In this document: positions 17,345 to 25,670 of the stretch, piece after piece
Position numbering within the stretch: position 1 is the first letter of the stretch
How the letters are laid out: each line of letters opens with the position of its first letter
Assembly: GCA_900549665.1 (NCBI GenBank)
Contig: URPH01000018.1
Coordinates: forward strand, 1 to 62,160
Length of the DNA stretch: 62,160 nt
Origin: an uncultured Lachnospiraceae bacterium
GTDB lineage: Bacteria; Bacillota; Clostridia; Lachnospirales; Lachnospiraceae
Reading direction: 5' to 3'
Notes under the pieces: model-generated
The model's input: the letters and a program-made list of their open reading frames with translations, nothing else
Told to the model about the DNA's origin: nothing
Database searches by the model: none
Program-made: the position numbers and the translations under genes

Positions 17345-17929
17345 CTAATTCCTCCTTTCATCCAAAACATGAAAACTCTTTTTTTTAACACACTTCAAAC
17401 TCTTATGTGTATGTAATGACATCTGTTCGCCCAATGTTCTCCCATCGTCCGTAAAAAGTTCATATACGGACAGTTTATTTATGTCCGTATTCCCCATTTC
17501 AATATATTCTACAAGCTGTGAGACATCAGAATCTGCAATAGAACCAATAACCACATCATACTTTAAATCTAGATTATGTTCAAGCATAAGTTCACGGGAC
17601 GATTGAACAAATTGCGGTGATAATCGATTTGCCAACACAAACCTAAGCCATTCATTATTACAATAGTCAAAGTGCCTTACTTGTAAATTGTCAATAATAT
17701 CAGTATCTACATCTACGCTCACAACTGCTGGTCTATCTTTTTTCTTATAACGCCTATTATACTTATTAGTTGTTTTTCGTGCCCTTCTTTCTGCGACTTT
17801 AATATCATCCGTTAAGTAAAAACCAATACCAAAATCTAATTCTTTTTTACTCTTCGAAAAATCAATGCCCTTTTCACAAATGTTTATTGCAGATGTTTCA
17901 TTGGTTCCATGATACCAGGTTGTAATCAT
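17345..17929 (-). CDS. DUF3990-family protein, ADP-ribosyltransferase-like toxin
   Basis: This is a 194-residue protein opening with WYHGTNETSA and KELDFGIGFYLTDD, the hallmark of DUF3990, a family with an ADP-ribosyltransferase fold. The H-G-T and the Y in GFYLT fit the NAD-binding H and Y of the H-Y-E type; a clear catalytic Glu is not obvious. An Arg/Lys-rich stretch (RRARKTTNKYNRRYKKKD) follows. It is the first gene of a two-gene operon with a small putative antitoxin. Likely a toxin-antitoxin or anti-phage pair acting in the cytoplasm; function not shown directly. Confidence 0.7.
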   Translation of the reverse strand: MITTWYHGTNETSAINICEKGIDFSKSKKELDFGIGFYLTDDIKVAERRARKTTNKYNRRYKKKDRPAVVSVDVDTDIIDNLQVRHFDYCNNEWLRFVLANRLSPQFVQSSRELMLEHNLDLKYDVVIGSIADSDVSQLVEYIEMGNTDINKLSVYELFTDDGRTLGEQMSLHTHKSLKCVKKKSFHVLDERRN

Positions 17930-18144
17930 ATTTCTTTTCCTTTTTCTTTTTCTTTCTCTACAGTGATTATTTAAAAACAGAAAAAGAATCGCTATCCCTG
18001 TTGAATTTTTTCATTTGGAATATGCTCTATGCCACATCTTACTTATATTTTATGCTATAGAATGCATAATTACAATAAAAATTGTATTAAAAAAATCTCA
18101 AAAATGGAAACTCCTGCTATTTTTATTATGATTGTTTACAAACT

Positions 18145-18954
18145 CTAAAAATAAAATGTTTCCATTGTTCCAAGCTCCAACACACCCAGGTGAACTGACG
18201 GTATAAATTCACGATATCCGTTTCCGCAATCAATATCTATTTTTTGAACAAGCAAACCATTTTTCTCATCCGAAAACCAAATTTGATAATCACGTCTATC
18301 GTTATAAATCCTTTCAAATTCCTCCCTGAGCTTTGCAGTAGGAAGATGCCCTGTAATAAGTATTAACTTCTTTCCATCCTTATTTTTAAAAAAGCGTGAA
18401 TAGTACGCCTGCCAAAAATAATCGCCCCATACAACATCTTTTTCCACAATATGCTTAAGCGTCAGTTCTTTATCCGGAAGTTCAGCGTGTCCAATACGGT
18501 ATAAAGTATCGCCTGTCTCAATTTCAACCATAAGCGGAAGCTTTTCTAATTTTTCTCCCAGCTCACGGATCATTTCATCTGTATATCCTCTCTGTTCAAG
18601 GATTTGCAATGTATTGTAATGATATTGTTCTCGGAATTCAGGCTCAACCGACGGATGATATTCACTCCGTATATGCTCACACAACATACTCTCATGATTA
18701 CCCTTAAGATAGATAATATTTCCTTTTTCTACACCATCAAAAACATAATCCAACAATTCTTCCGGATGAGGCTGATATCCACGATCAATCAAATCTCCAG
18801 CAATGATCAGAAGATTATGTCCCTTATCCATCTGCAATTTTTTTACAGCTTTTGTTAAGTTAATATAATCATTGTGAACATCGGAAACAACAAAAATATG
18901 ATCAAATTCTAAATAATCAATTCTTATTAATTTACCATCAAACCGTTCTTCCAT
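18145..18954 (-). CDS. Metallophosphoesterase, PPP/Ap4A-hydrolase type
   Basis: This is a calcineurin-like phosphoesterase of 269 residues. Motifs in order are SDVHNDY (DxH), AGDLIDRG (GDxxDRG), LKGNHESM (GNHE), a middle His in IGHAE and ITGHLPT (GHT-like), the set of bacterial PPP-type phosphatases. ATG 18954 is chosen because AAGGAGG lies nine bases before it; the frame is open to 18975. It follows the TatD gene within 20 bp. Substrates could be phosphoproteins, Np4N or nucleic-acid ends; pairing with a nuclease points to nucleic acid or nucleotide repair. Its 3' end survives in the decayed copy at 13601. Confidence 0.85.
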   Translation of the reverse strand: MEERFDGKLIRIDYLEFDHIFVVSDVHNDYINLTKAVKKLQMDKGHNLLIIAGDLIDRGYQPHPEELLDYVFDGVEKGNIIYLKGNHESMLCEHIRSEYHPSVEPEFREQYHYNTLQILEQRGYTDEMIRELGEKLEKLPLMVEIETGDTLYRIGHAELPDKELTLKHIVEKDVVWGDYFWQAYYSRFFKNKDGKKLILITGHLPTAKLREEFERIYNDRRDYQIWFSDEKNGLLVQKIDIDCGNGYREFIPSVHLGVLELGTMETFYF

Positions 18955-18971
18955 TCGCAAATCCTCCTTCA

Positions 18972-20249
18972 TCATTCACCTTCTCTGTTACATCCTGAGA
19001 ACAATTCCAATGCATTGGTATATGTAGCTTTCAGAATATGTTCTACAGACACACCTCTAAGCTCTGCTATTTTTTCTGCCACCTCAAATAATACGAGAGA
19101 TGTATTGGGAATAGAACCACTTTCCAATTTTAAAAAGGGAGCATCTGTTTCAATCACCAACTGCCTTTCGTCCATCCTGCTGACAGCCTCCTGCAATTGT
19201 CTGTTATAAAAAACCTTGGGACCAATACCAAAGTGTGTTACGCCAACTTTAGTAAAATTTTTCATATCATCAAAATTTCCTGTAAAGCAATGTAAAACCG
19301 CACCATTTTGTATTGAAAATTTATCTAACACCTCAAAAGCTGTCTTTTTCAACTTGTCCACTAACGTACTTGCAATATCTTTTCTTAAGACATCATCCCC
19401 GATGTCCAATGGACGCAGATGTATAATCACCGGTTTCTTATAATCATTAGCTCTTTGAATAAAACTTCTAAATGCCTTTTCCTGTAGTTTTAAGATCTCT
19501 TCATCCGGATCTACACTAAAATCCAGGCCCACCTCTCCAACAGCTACGCATTTATGGTCTAATAATATCTTTTCAAACCATGTCCATCGTTTCTCTGACC
19601 ATTCCTGCTCCCAATTTTTGGAAATACATTTCGGATGAAGGCCAAAGGAATAATAAACAAATTTATTGTATTGAGCGGAATCATACCATTCTTTCATCTT
19701 TAGGTTAGATTCAAAAGAAATCGCTGGTATTATGATCTTTTTAATATTTGCTTCTGCTAAACAATGCAATAATGGCTTCCTTACTTTTGAATATACCGGC
19801 AGCTGGTAGTGGGCATGCGTTTCAAAAACAGAAATATCAAGCTCCTTAAGTTTTTCAGATTGTTTTTTCCAGACATTCAACCATCCTTCATATTTTTCTG
19901 TTATATCCTCTTTTTCAACCACAATCCCAATATCTGTTATGGTTTTATAATTATTTTTCCCTTTCATTAGCACATTGTAACTTTGTTTTAAAACAATTCG
20001 TTGCAGATAAATTCTGGTTACTTTGGGCACATTATCCTCAATCCATCTCATTTTATGAGAAATATCAGTCAGCTCCTTTTCTGCATTCATCTTATCAAGC
20101 CACATTCGAATTTCCTGCTCACACTCTTTTTGGTAAGCCTGTATTCTGGCATTCAAATAAAGAATCTGTGGAGTACAGACTCCGGCTTCAACCATATCAA
20201 TCACTTCTTTTGTACTGTAATTAACCGTAATATGCATATATCTTTTCAC
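18972..20249 (-). CDS. TatD-like metal-dependent DNase with extra N-terminal domain
   Basis: TatD proteins are usually about 260 residues. Here 425 residues carry the TatD barrel from about residue 140: THAHYQ (HxH, 145-147), VGEVGLD (238-243), IIHLRP (His277), LHCFTGN (His320) and ETDAPFL (Asp369), so all metal ligands are present. The first 140 residues are an unrecognised helical domain (IQAYQKECEQEIRMW) not found in housekeeping TatD. The start at 20249 is GTG, overlapping the previous gene by 4 bp; ATG at 20237 is an alternative. TatD nucleases also occur in the Qat antiphage system, but the other Qat genes are not here. Confidence 0.85.
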   Translation of the reverse strand: MKRYMHITVNYSTKEVIDMVEAGVCTPQILYLNARIQAYQKECEQEIRMWLDKMNAEKELTDISHKMRWIEDNVPKVTRIYLQRIVLKQSYNVLMKGKNNYKTITDIGIVVEKEDITEKYEGWLNVWKKQSEKLKELDISVFETHAHYQLPVYSKVRKPLLHCLAEANIKKIIIPAISFESNLKMKEWYDSAQYNKFVYYSFGLHPKCISKNWEQEWSEKRWTWFEKILLDHKCVAVGEVGLDFSVDPDEEILKLQEKAFRSFIQRANDYKKPVIIHLRPLDIGDDVLRKDIASTLVDKLKKTAFEVLDKFSIQNGAVLHCFTGNFDDMKNFTKVGVTHFGIGPKVFYNRQLQEAVSRMDERQLVIETDAPFLKLESGSIPNTSLVLFEVAEKIAELRGVSVEHILKATYTNALELFSGCNREGE

Positions 20250-20956
20250 TCCACATCTTCATTCAAAAGCTTATCAATTTCACCATAAAGTGCATCTGCC
20301 TCTTCTTTGGAATATGTAATAGCATCCAACTCGACAGACTGTCCAACATAATCCAGCATTTCTACGGCTGTATCCCCTCCCGATTTATAATCTTCCATAT
20401 TTTCCAGCCATGCATTTACACCTTCATTATAAAACAATATCAGATTACGCTGTGCTGGCGACGAGTCCAAATACAGCTCTATTAATAAGTGTTGATAACA
20501 ATGCCGGCACTCATGGAACATGGTTTCACATAACTCCCTCGCCGATCCTCCAGTCAGTTCGGCATTTTTCAAAGGCCTTTCATTAATCGTGATAGTCTTG
20601 GTCTCGTGATTATAGTTTCCCAGCGATGCATCATCCATATCAGCAAATACTATAGATATTTCACATAATCCAAGGTATCTCGCCTCACAATAGCCAACAG
20701 CCATCAATACTTCCTTTTTTTCCTCCAGATCTAATGTTTGAAAAACATCATTATCCCGTATCAATTTTATCTTGTCGATATTCCTGGAAAGTCGGTATTC
20801 GTCTCCATAAGCTTCATAAACACTGACATTTTGAAGCTTCTCTGCATATGTAGTATCCACCTCCACATTCGAAAAACGACTAAATCCAATTAAAATTCCA
20901 ATAATAACAATCAAAATTGCAATCCCTAAACCTAATTTTATTCTGTCTTTTTTCAT
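20246..20956 (-). CDS. Membrane-anchored HExxH protein, putative zinc metallopeptidase
   Basis: The protein has about 236 residues from ATG 20956, which is preceded by GAGGAGG; the frame is open to 21046. A single N-terminal membrane anchor (GLGIAILIVIIGILIGF) is followed by an outside domain. The motif TMFHECRHCYQH gives HExxH, and a later Glu in NEGVNAWLEN could be the third zinc ligand. The catalytic domain would face outward. It starts the operon metallopeptidase-TatD-metallophosphatase, which diverges from the 831-residue gene. Family not recognised. Confidence 0.65.
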   Translation of the reverse strand: MKKDRIKLGLGIAILIVIIGILIGFSRFSNVEVDTTYAEKLQNVSVYEAYGDEYRLSRNIDKIKLIRDNDVFQTLDLEEKKEVLMAVGYCEARYLGLCEISIVFADMDDASLGNYNHETKTITINERPLKNAELTGGSARELCETMFHECRHCYQHLLIELYLDSSPAQRNLILFYNEGVNAWLENMEDYKSGGDTAVEMLDYVGQSVELDAITYSKEEADALYGEIDKLLNEDVE

Positions 20957-21106
20957 ACTACAAACCTCCTCTGCATTCTCTCCTTTATTATACAGCAATT
21001 TATCTTTCAATAAAAATATTATCCCTTTGCTCTTTTGACAAATCAATAAAAATTCCGGTTATTTTTTATTACATTTCACTATTTTTCTTTCTTATCATAA
21101 TAAAAT

Positions 21107-21159
21107 TTGACATTTTTATTGTTTTCATTGACTTTTTGCATTATCATCAAAATAAATAC
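21107..21159 (+). promoter_or_regulatory. Promoter region of the 831-aa protein gene
   Basis: TTGACA at 21107 and TTGACT at 21128 lie ahead of an A/T-rich -10 area near 21151. The segment TTGACTTTTTGCATTATCAT through AATAC at 21159 is shared with 14634-14665 in front of the decayed copy. TTGACT with a 17-bp spacer to AATAAA is the best sigma-A reading, but the -10 is weak, so this may be an operator. Confidence 0.45.
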
Positions 21160-21184
21160 TAAAAGAGAAAGGGGCTCAATCAAA

Positions 21185-23602
21185 ATGAAAGAAACAAAAT
21201 CCAAATCCGGCAGACTTACACTAAATATGATTAAAGATATCTATTTTACAGCTTTCTCATTAAATAAAAATAATTTTAACGGAAAAGCTAAAGATTATAC
21301 ATCTTTTTCATTCAACACCGACTATATCAAATCTTCTTTTTCGGAGTGGGAAAATCATTTTGAAAAAAATAAAAACACCCTTTTTCGTCCCTATTGTTTT
21401 TTAGACTTATTTCTTGCAGGATTTTTATTCAAAATAGATCCAAATGATGAAGCAAATTCCATTGATAAAAATAAAATTTCAGGATTTTCAAATGGTGATA
21501 ATACCAGATTTCCAAATATAAAAAAGAAATTTGCAGCAAAAATTAATAATACTGCCATAAGAACAACTATAAATGACATTTCTATTTCTGAAGGCGCACT
21601 GACTCTTCGCATTATTTATGAAGCGCAAAAAAGAGGAATTGAAAAATTAAAAACATATTCGAACAATTCTTCATGTTGTGAAGAAAAACTTTGCAGACAG
21701 TTTCTCGGTAAACTCCATGAATTTGGACTTGATACACTGATTTGCAATCTGAATAATATTTCCATAGGGTCTCAGAACGAAGAATCTGATTTAGAAATAC
21801 TTCAAACGCTCCTATCTGACCCAGCCAGATTTTCAACTTATACTTTTTTGCTTGCATTAGATTTTTCAGAGGCTGAAGCCTATAAGCTGCTTTATACCAG
21901 ACCAGAAAATGGTGATAGCAAAAGTGCAAGAGCCCAATTATTCAATCCTGACATAGATATTTATGCTATGCTGAAATCTCCCGACTTCTATGTCAAACTC
22001 TTATCACAAAATGGGATCATCGGTACCTCATCCAGCTTAGCGTTAATTAAAGATGGAATGGAATATTATAATACCTACCTTTCTTCCAATAAAAACACAG
22101 CTAATATCAATTTAGACGGATACTCTCTCCTTTTGTTATCAAATGTTTTCTATTATCAGACATTCAATACGGCACAAGACAATGATCTGGTAATGGCATA
22201 TATATTTTCATGCCTTGCACAAAAGACATCTTCTATCTCGTATGAAGCTGAATATAATTTGGGATATTATCACTACATTCTCTCTCAAAGAGAACATACG
22301 ACTAAAACATCCAACAACGATCGTTTCAGCATTTTAAAAAGACATATAGAAGATAATACAGTTCAGGCCAGATTAAAAGATTCCATTTGGCTTGACTACC
22401 AAAATAAATATGGTACTTCTATGACTGTGAATGCGCAGCATTTATCAACGGCTATTATCTATTTTACCAAAATATGTGAGCAATATCCGGCTGCATATAC
22501 TTCTTTAGGCAATATTGCTGCCAGAGAGACAGAAAAGCCTCAGCTTACAAACACAGACAAAAATAAAATCACACAATGTCTGAAAAGATCCAATAAACAA
22601 TATTCTGGAATTGAATTGTCTTATGATGAAATCGCTTTACAATTTTATAAATTAGGAGCTGAAAATAATCATTTCGAGGCAATGTATAACTATGTACGCC
22701 ACTTAGAAAAAAAATACATTCAACAATCCTCTAATACATTGGAGAAACTCGGTATCCAAGACCCTGTATTAGAAATTAAAAACTATTTATCTATTTTGTA
22801 TCAATACAAACATCCAAAAGGGAGCAATATTTATTTATTATATGTTTTATATACCAAAGCTCGTAAAACCACCGGAATTCATCAGGATTTAGATGTAGCC
22901 GCAGAAGAATTCAATGAAAATATTTACATATCAAATGAAGATTTACTTCCCTGTATCAATAGTTACTCTATTAAAAACTCGGAAAAAGCTTTAATTGATT
23001 TGGATGATGAAGAATTAAAATGCTGGGATGATTTTATTAAAAATTACAAATATATCAGTTCCTACACATTTGCACAACTAAACTATTACTGGCCAATTTA
23101 TCACTATTGTTTGTTCAAATTCAGAAAAATACAATCTGCCAAGGAACTGATTGAGTTGCGTCAGAAGCTCATGTATGCACTTTCTGACGAAGTTCTTTTG
23201 AAAGAACCTGATTATAAAGAGGATTGCAAACGTGCGTACCTTCTACTTTTAAAAATAGCCAACTATAGTAACCCGAATACAAAAATAACCAATTCCATAT
23301 TGGAGCAGGATACTATTCTGGCATATATAAAAGATAAAATTAATACAGATATCAATCCAGATCCTGTCAACGCACCTGATACCATCGATACTAAAATATA
23401 TCAGGAATATAACAACCTGACAGAACGACATTACTCAAATATTGCAAATAACAATTTTCAGTTATTGCTGAAAAAAGTGGATGATCAATCAAAAACAATA
23501 AATGGATTAAAGGAGGCCATAGCCGATTTAAAAAAGAGGAGTGATGTCTCTCATCCCCCCAAGGCCCACGCAACAGCAATCAGATCGTTTGGTAAGCATT
23601 AA
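21185..23602 (+). CDS. 831-type helical-repeat protein (about 805 aa), unknown
   Basis: I do not recognise the N-terminal domain (NMIKDIYFTAFSL, FLDLFLAGFLFKID, SISEGALTLRIIYE). The middle, from about residue 360, is a run of helical repeats resembling SEL1/TPR units (LALQFYKLGAENNHFEAMYNYV at 540). The C-terminus ends in a coiled coil (NFQLLLKKVDDQSKTINGLK) of about 40 residues. ATG 21185 is used because the decayed paralogue and ribosome site fit it; an upstream ATG exists. No membrane segment. It is followed after 14 bp by a small P-loop ATPase gene, so the two probably form a complex, the large protein as scaffold or sensor. Confidence 0.7.
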   Translation: MKETKSKSGRLTLNMIKDIYFTAFSLNKNNFNGKAKDYTSFSFNTDYIKSSFSEWENHFEKNKNTLFRPYCFLDLFLAGFLFKIDPNDEANSIDKNKISGFSNGDNTRFPNIKKKFAAKINNTAIRTTINDISISEGALTLRIIYEAQKRGIEKLKTYSNNSSCCEEKLCRQFLGKLHEFGLDTLICNLNNISIGSQNEESDLEILQTLLSDPARFSTYTFLLALDFSEAEAYKLLYTRPENGDSKSARAQLFNPDIDIYAMLKSPDFYVKLLSQNGIIGTSSSLALIKDGMEYYNTYLSSNKNTANINLDGYSLLLLSNVFYYQTFNTAQDNDLVMAYIFSCLAQKTSSISYEAEYNLGYYHYILSQREHTTKTSNNDRFSILKRHIEDNTVQARLKDSIWLDYQNKYGTSMTVNAQHLSTAIIYFTKICEQYPAAYTSLGNIAARETEKPQLTNTDKNKITQCLKRSNKQYSGIELSYDEIALQFYKLGAENNHFEAMYNYVRHLEKKYIQQSSNTLEKLGIQDPVLEIKNYLSILYQYKHPKGSNIYLLYVLYTKARKTTGIHQDLDVAAEEFNENIYISNEDLLPCINSYSIKNSEKALIDLDDEELKCWDDFIKNYKYISSYTFAQLNYYWPIYHYCLFKFRKIQSAKELIELRQKLMYALSDEVLLKEPDYKEDCKRAYLLLLKIANYSNPNTKITNSILEQDTILAYIKDKINTDINPDPVNAPDTIDTKIYQEYNNLTERHYSNIANNNFQLLLKKVDDQSKTINGLKEAIADLKKRSDVSHPPKAHATAIRSFGKH

Positions 23603-23616
23603 GGAGGATATACAAA

Positions 23617-24084
23617 ATGAACAAACAGATCATACAGTTTAGATATGGAATAAACCCAAAACTAAAGGAACTCGTTCTCTTATGGAAAATGCACTACAAT
23701 TATAAAGGCTATTTTATCATCGGTCCTAAAAACTCTGGAAAGACAGCCTTTTTAAAAGATTTAGAAAAAGCACTTGATAAGACAACTTATATTACCGGTC
23801 ATCAAATGATTGAAAGATTATATGATGACGTCCGCAAAAATAGACTATACTTTTTTTCAAATAATCCCCAGGAAGTTCTTCTCATTGATGACCTTGATGA
23901 ATTAGATCAAAAAATAACTGTTACTGAAGAAATAATCCGTAGATTGAGACGTGAAGAATATAATTCTGAAGGTGAAAAACGCCTCATTATCTGCACATTC
24001 TCAAATGAAGAGCTCGCAATTCAAATTGCACAAAGGCTAAAATACGATATTGTTTTCTTCAAGCCCTTTGCACAACACTACTAA
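23617..24084 (+). CDS. Mini P-loop ATPase, 155 aa
   Basis: The Walker A GPKNSGKT lies at residues 36-43 and the Walker B VLLIDDLDEL at 86-95, then an IICTFS strand like sensor 1. At 155 residues it is about half of a normal AAA+ or STAND unit and lacks an obvious lid domain. A perfect TAAGGAGGA ribosome site precedes it. It is co-transcribed with the large helical-repeat protein, which may supply the missing part. ATP-dependent switch is the most likely role; no substrate is implied. Confidence 0.75.
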   Translation: MNKQIIQFRYGINPKLKELVLLWKMHYNYKGYFIIGPKNSGKTAFLKDLEKALDKTTYITGHQMIERLYDDVRKNRLYFFSNNPQEVLLIDDLDELDQKITVTEEIIRRLRREEYNSEGEKRLIICTFSNEELAIQIAQRLKYDIVFFKPFAQHY

Positions 24085-24093
24085 ATTACTTTT

Positions 24094-24140
24094 CCATTAC
24101 TCCCGCAAAATATGACCCATAATATACGAATCCTTTATCC
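24094..24140 (-). repeat. Degenerate copy of the DUF4132 gene's 3' end
   Basis: ACTCCCGCAAAAT, CCATAATATACG and ATCCTT match positions 25673-25712 with about five differences in 40 bases, in the same orientation. This is the last 12 or so codons of the DUF4132 gene, so the two copies form direct repeats that flank the AbiE genes. Confidence 0.7.
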
Positions 24141-24248
24141 GTGTTCAAAATCCCAGACAGCATCCACAGTCTTTCACCATGCTGATTGACAGTTGAGTAC
24201 TAGGTTTTGAGAGAAACGACGGAAGTCAGGTACTAAATATACTCTTCA

Positions 24249-25008
24249 TCATAACTTATACAAGAATGCCATTTCCCCTATCACAAAGCTGACAATTTCT
24301 TTCCAATCCAGACCTTCCACAAAATAGTTGACAGTTCTAAATCGATTCCACATATCTTCCATTCCCTTATCAGCCTTAATCTTATCTAAAATAACCTCCA
24401 CGTCCGCTTTATCATAGACCGTTCCGCGTCTCACACATGTGGCTTCAAATGCATACTTTAAAACATCCAGATTTACCTCTTCAGCCTTTGAATTCATAAT
24501 CTCATATATATCATAGAAATCCCTCATTCTCGTATTAGCCAGTCCTCTCGCAAGAATTGTCTGCATTTTTTCTGCAAGAAGTGTTTCCAGATTATAGGAC
24601 AGAACTGAAAGGCTGTTTCAACCGATCTAAGTTTGCTTCAATCATCATACGAATGCCCGGATAATCAAATTCTTCCATAATTTTCTTTACAGAAGTAATC
24701 TTAAATGTTACTCCATCTTCAATCTGAATAGCACAGATTTTCTCTATTATTTTTCTGAAATCCTGCTCATTTAACGACAGTTCCTTTACAGTTGTATCAA
24801 TATCCATTGTTGCCCGCATATCAACTCCGATAATGGAAGCGACCAACATTCCTCCTTTAAGTATAAAATTATTTCTATGTTCTGAAACAGAAACCCGTTC
24901 TAAAAATCTTTCCATGAAATAGTATCGAATTAGCGATTGTGCCACTTCACTTCTTCCATCGGATAGATTTTTAACCTTATCTTTAAGCTGTTTTGCTGTA
25001 TGAATCAT
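24249..25008 (-). pseudogene. abiEii: AbiEii-type nucleotidyltransferase toxin with internal deletion
   Basis: The N-terminal part (25008-24592) has the nucleotidyltransferase core FILKGGMLVASI and TMDIDTTVKEL, and the C-terminal part (24566-24249) has KMQTILARGLANTRMRDFYD. At the junction the sequence changes frame and roughly 30 residues that the family has between DRLKQP and NLETLLAEKMQ are missing. So a deletion plus frameshift removed part of the catalytic region. AbiEii is the toxin of the type IV AbiE system that blocks phage growth. Overlaps its antitoxin gene by 4 bp. Confidence 0.85.
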
Positions 25009-25604
25009 ACCATCATCTCCACATACATCATAACCTCATCCCTTACTCCCAATTTATTTGCATATTCAACCAGTCTTGTTAAATTCTTTTCTTTGGATGA
25101 CATGTATTCTTTCATTGCAGTCTGATACAACTGAACTTCATATTTTTTTCTATCTTTAATCAAATCACAAATACATCGTTCCATATTATATACCTTAACC
25201 ATGTTTCCACTGCTTGATGGAACCTCACACGTTCCCATATCTATCAGCTCTGCGTTTGCATAGCGAACTTCTTTGTTTTTGTTTTTGATATGTGTTGCAT
25301 TATACCCAATCGGAACTGTAAAACAGATATGACTATACTCTCTATCCGTTAATCCGTGCAAATATAAAGCAGTTTCTCCTGAATAAATAATATTTTTATT
25401 TCTTTTCTGAAGCACAAACAACTCATCCGGCCACACATCATTCAGGATATAAATCCCATGTGCAACCTTTTCCATGTCATGCTCTCTAATATATTTTGAA
25501 ACAGATGGCTTTGATACACCAGATTGAACAGCCTCGGATGTAATCAAATATCCATTGTCATTTTCAATTAATGTTTCTAAAATATCTGATGTTGTCATAG
25601 CCAT
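25005..25604 (-). CDS. abiEi: AbiEi-type transcriptional antitoxin
   Basis: This is a 199-residue protein with an N-terminal winged helix (SEAVQSGVSKPSVSKYIRE) and the AbiEi core (GIYILND.WPDE, YSGETALYLHGLTDR, ICFTVP.GYN, YNMERCICDLIKDR). It represses its own operon and neutralises AbiEii in studied systems. It is intact, while the following toxin gene is broken, so it may now act only as a repressor. Confidence 0.88.
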   Translation of the reverse strand: MAMTTSDILETLIENDNGYLITSEAVQSGVSKPSVSKYIREHDMEKVAHGIYILNDVWPDELFVLQKRNKNIIYSGETALYLHGLTDREYSHICFTVPIGYNATHIKNKNKEVRYANAELIDMGTCEVPSSSGNMVKVYNMERCICDLIKDRKKYEVQLYQTAMKEYMSSKEKNLTRLVEYANKLGVRDEVMMYVEMMV

Positions 25605-25670
25605 TCTCTTTTCTTATTTCTCACTTTCTCGCTTAAATTATACTTTATTTACGCGTAAAAGTAAATATCG

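Noticed and set aside
18145..20249. Qat antiphage system because of TatD
   Set aside because: QatA, QatB and the QueC-like QatC are not present; the partners are different proteins.
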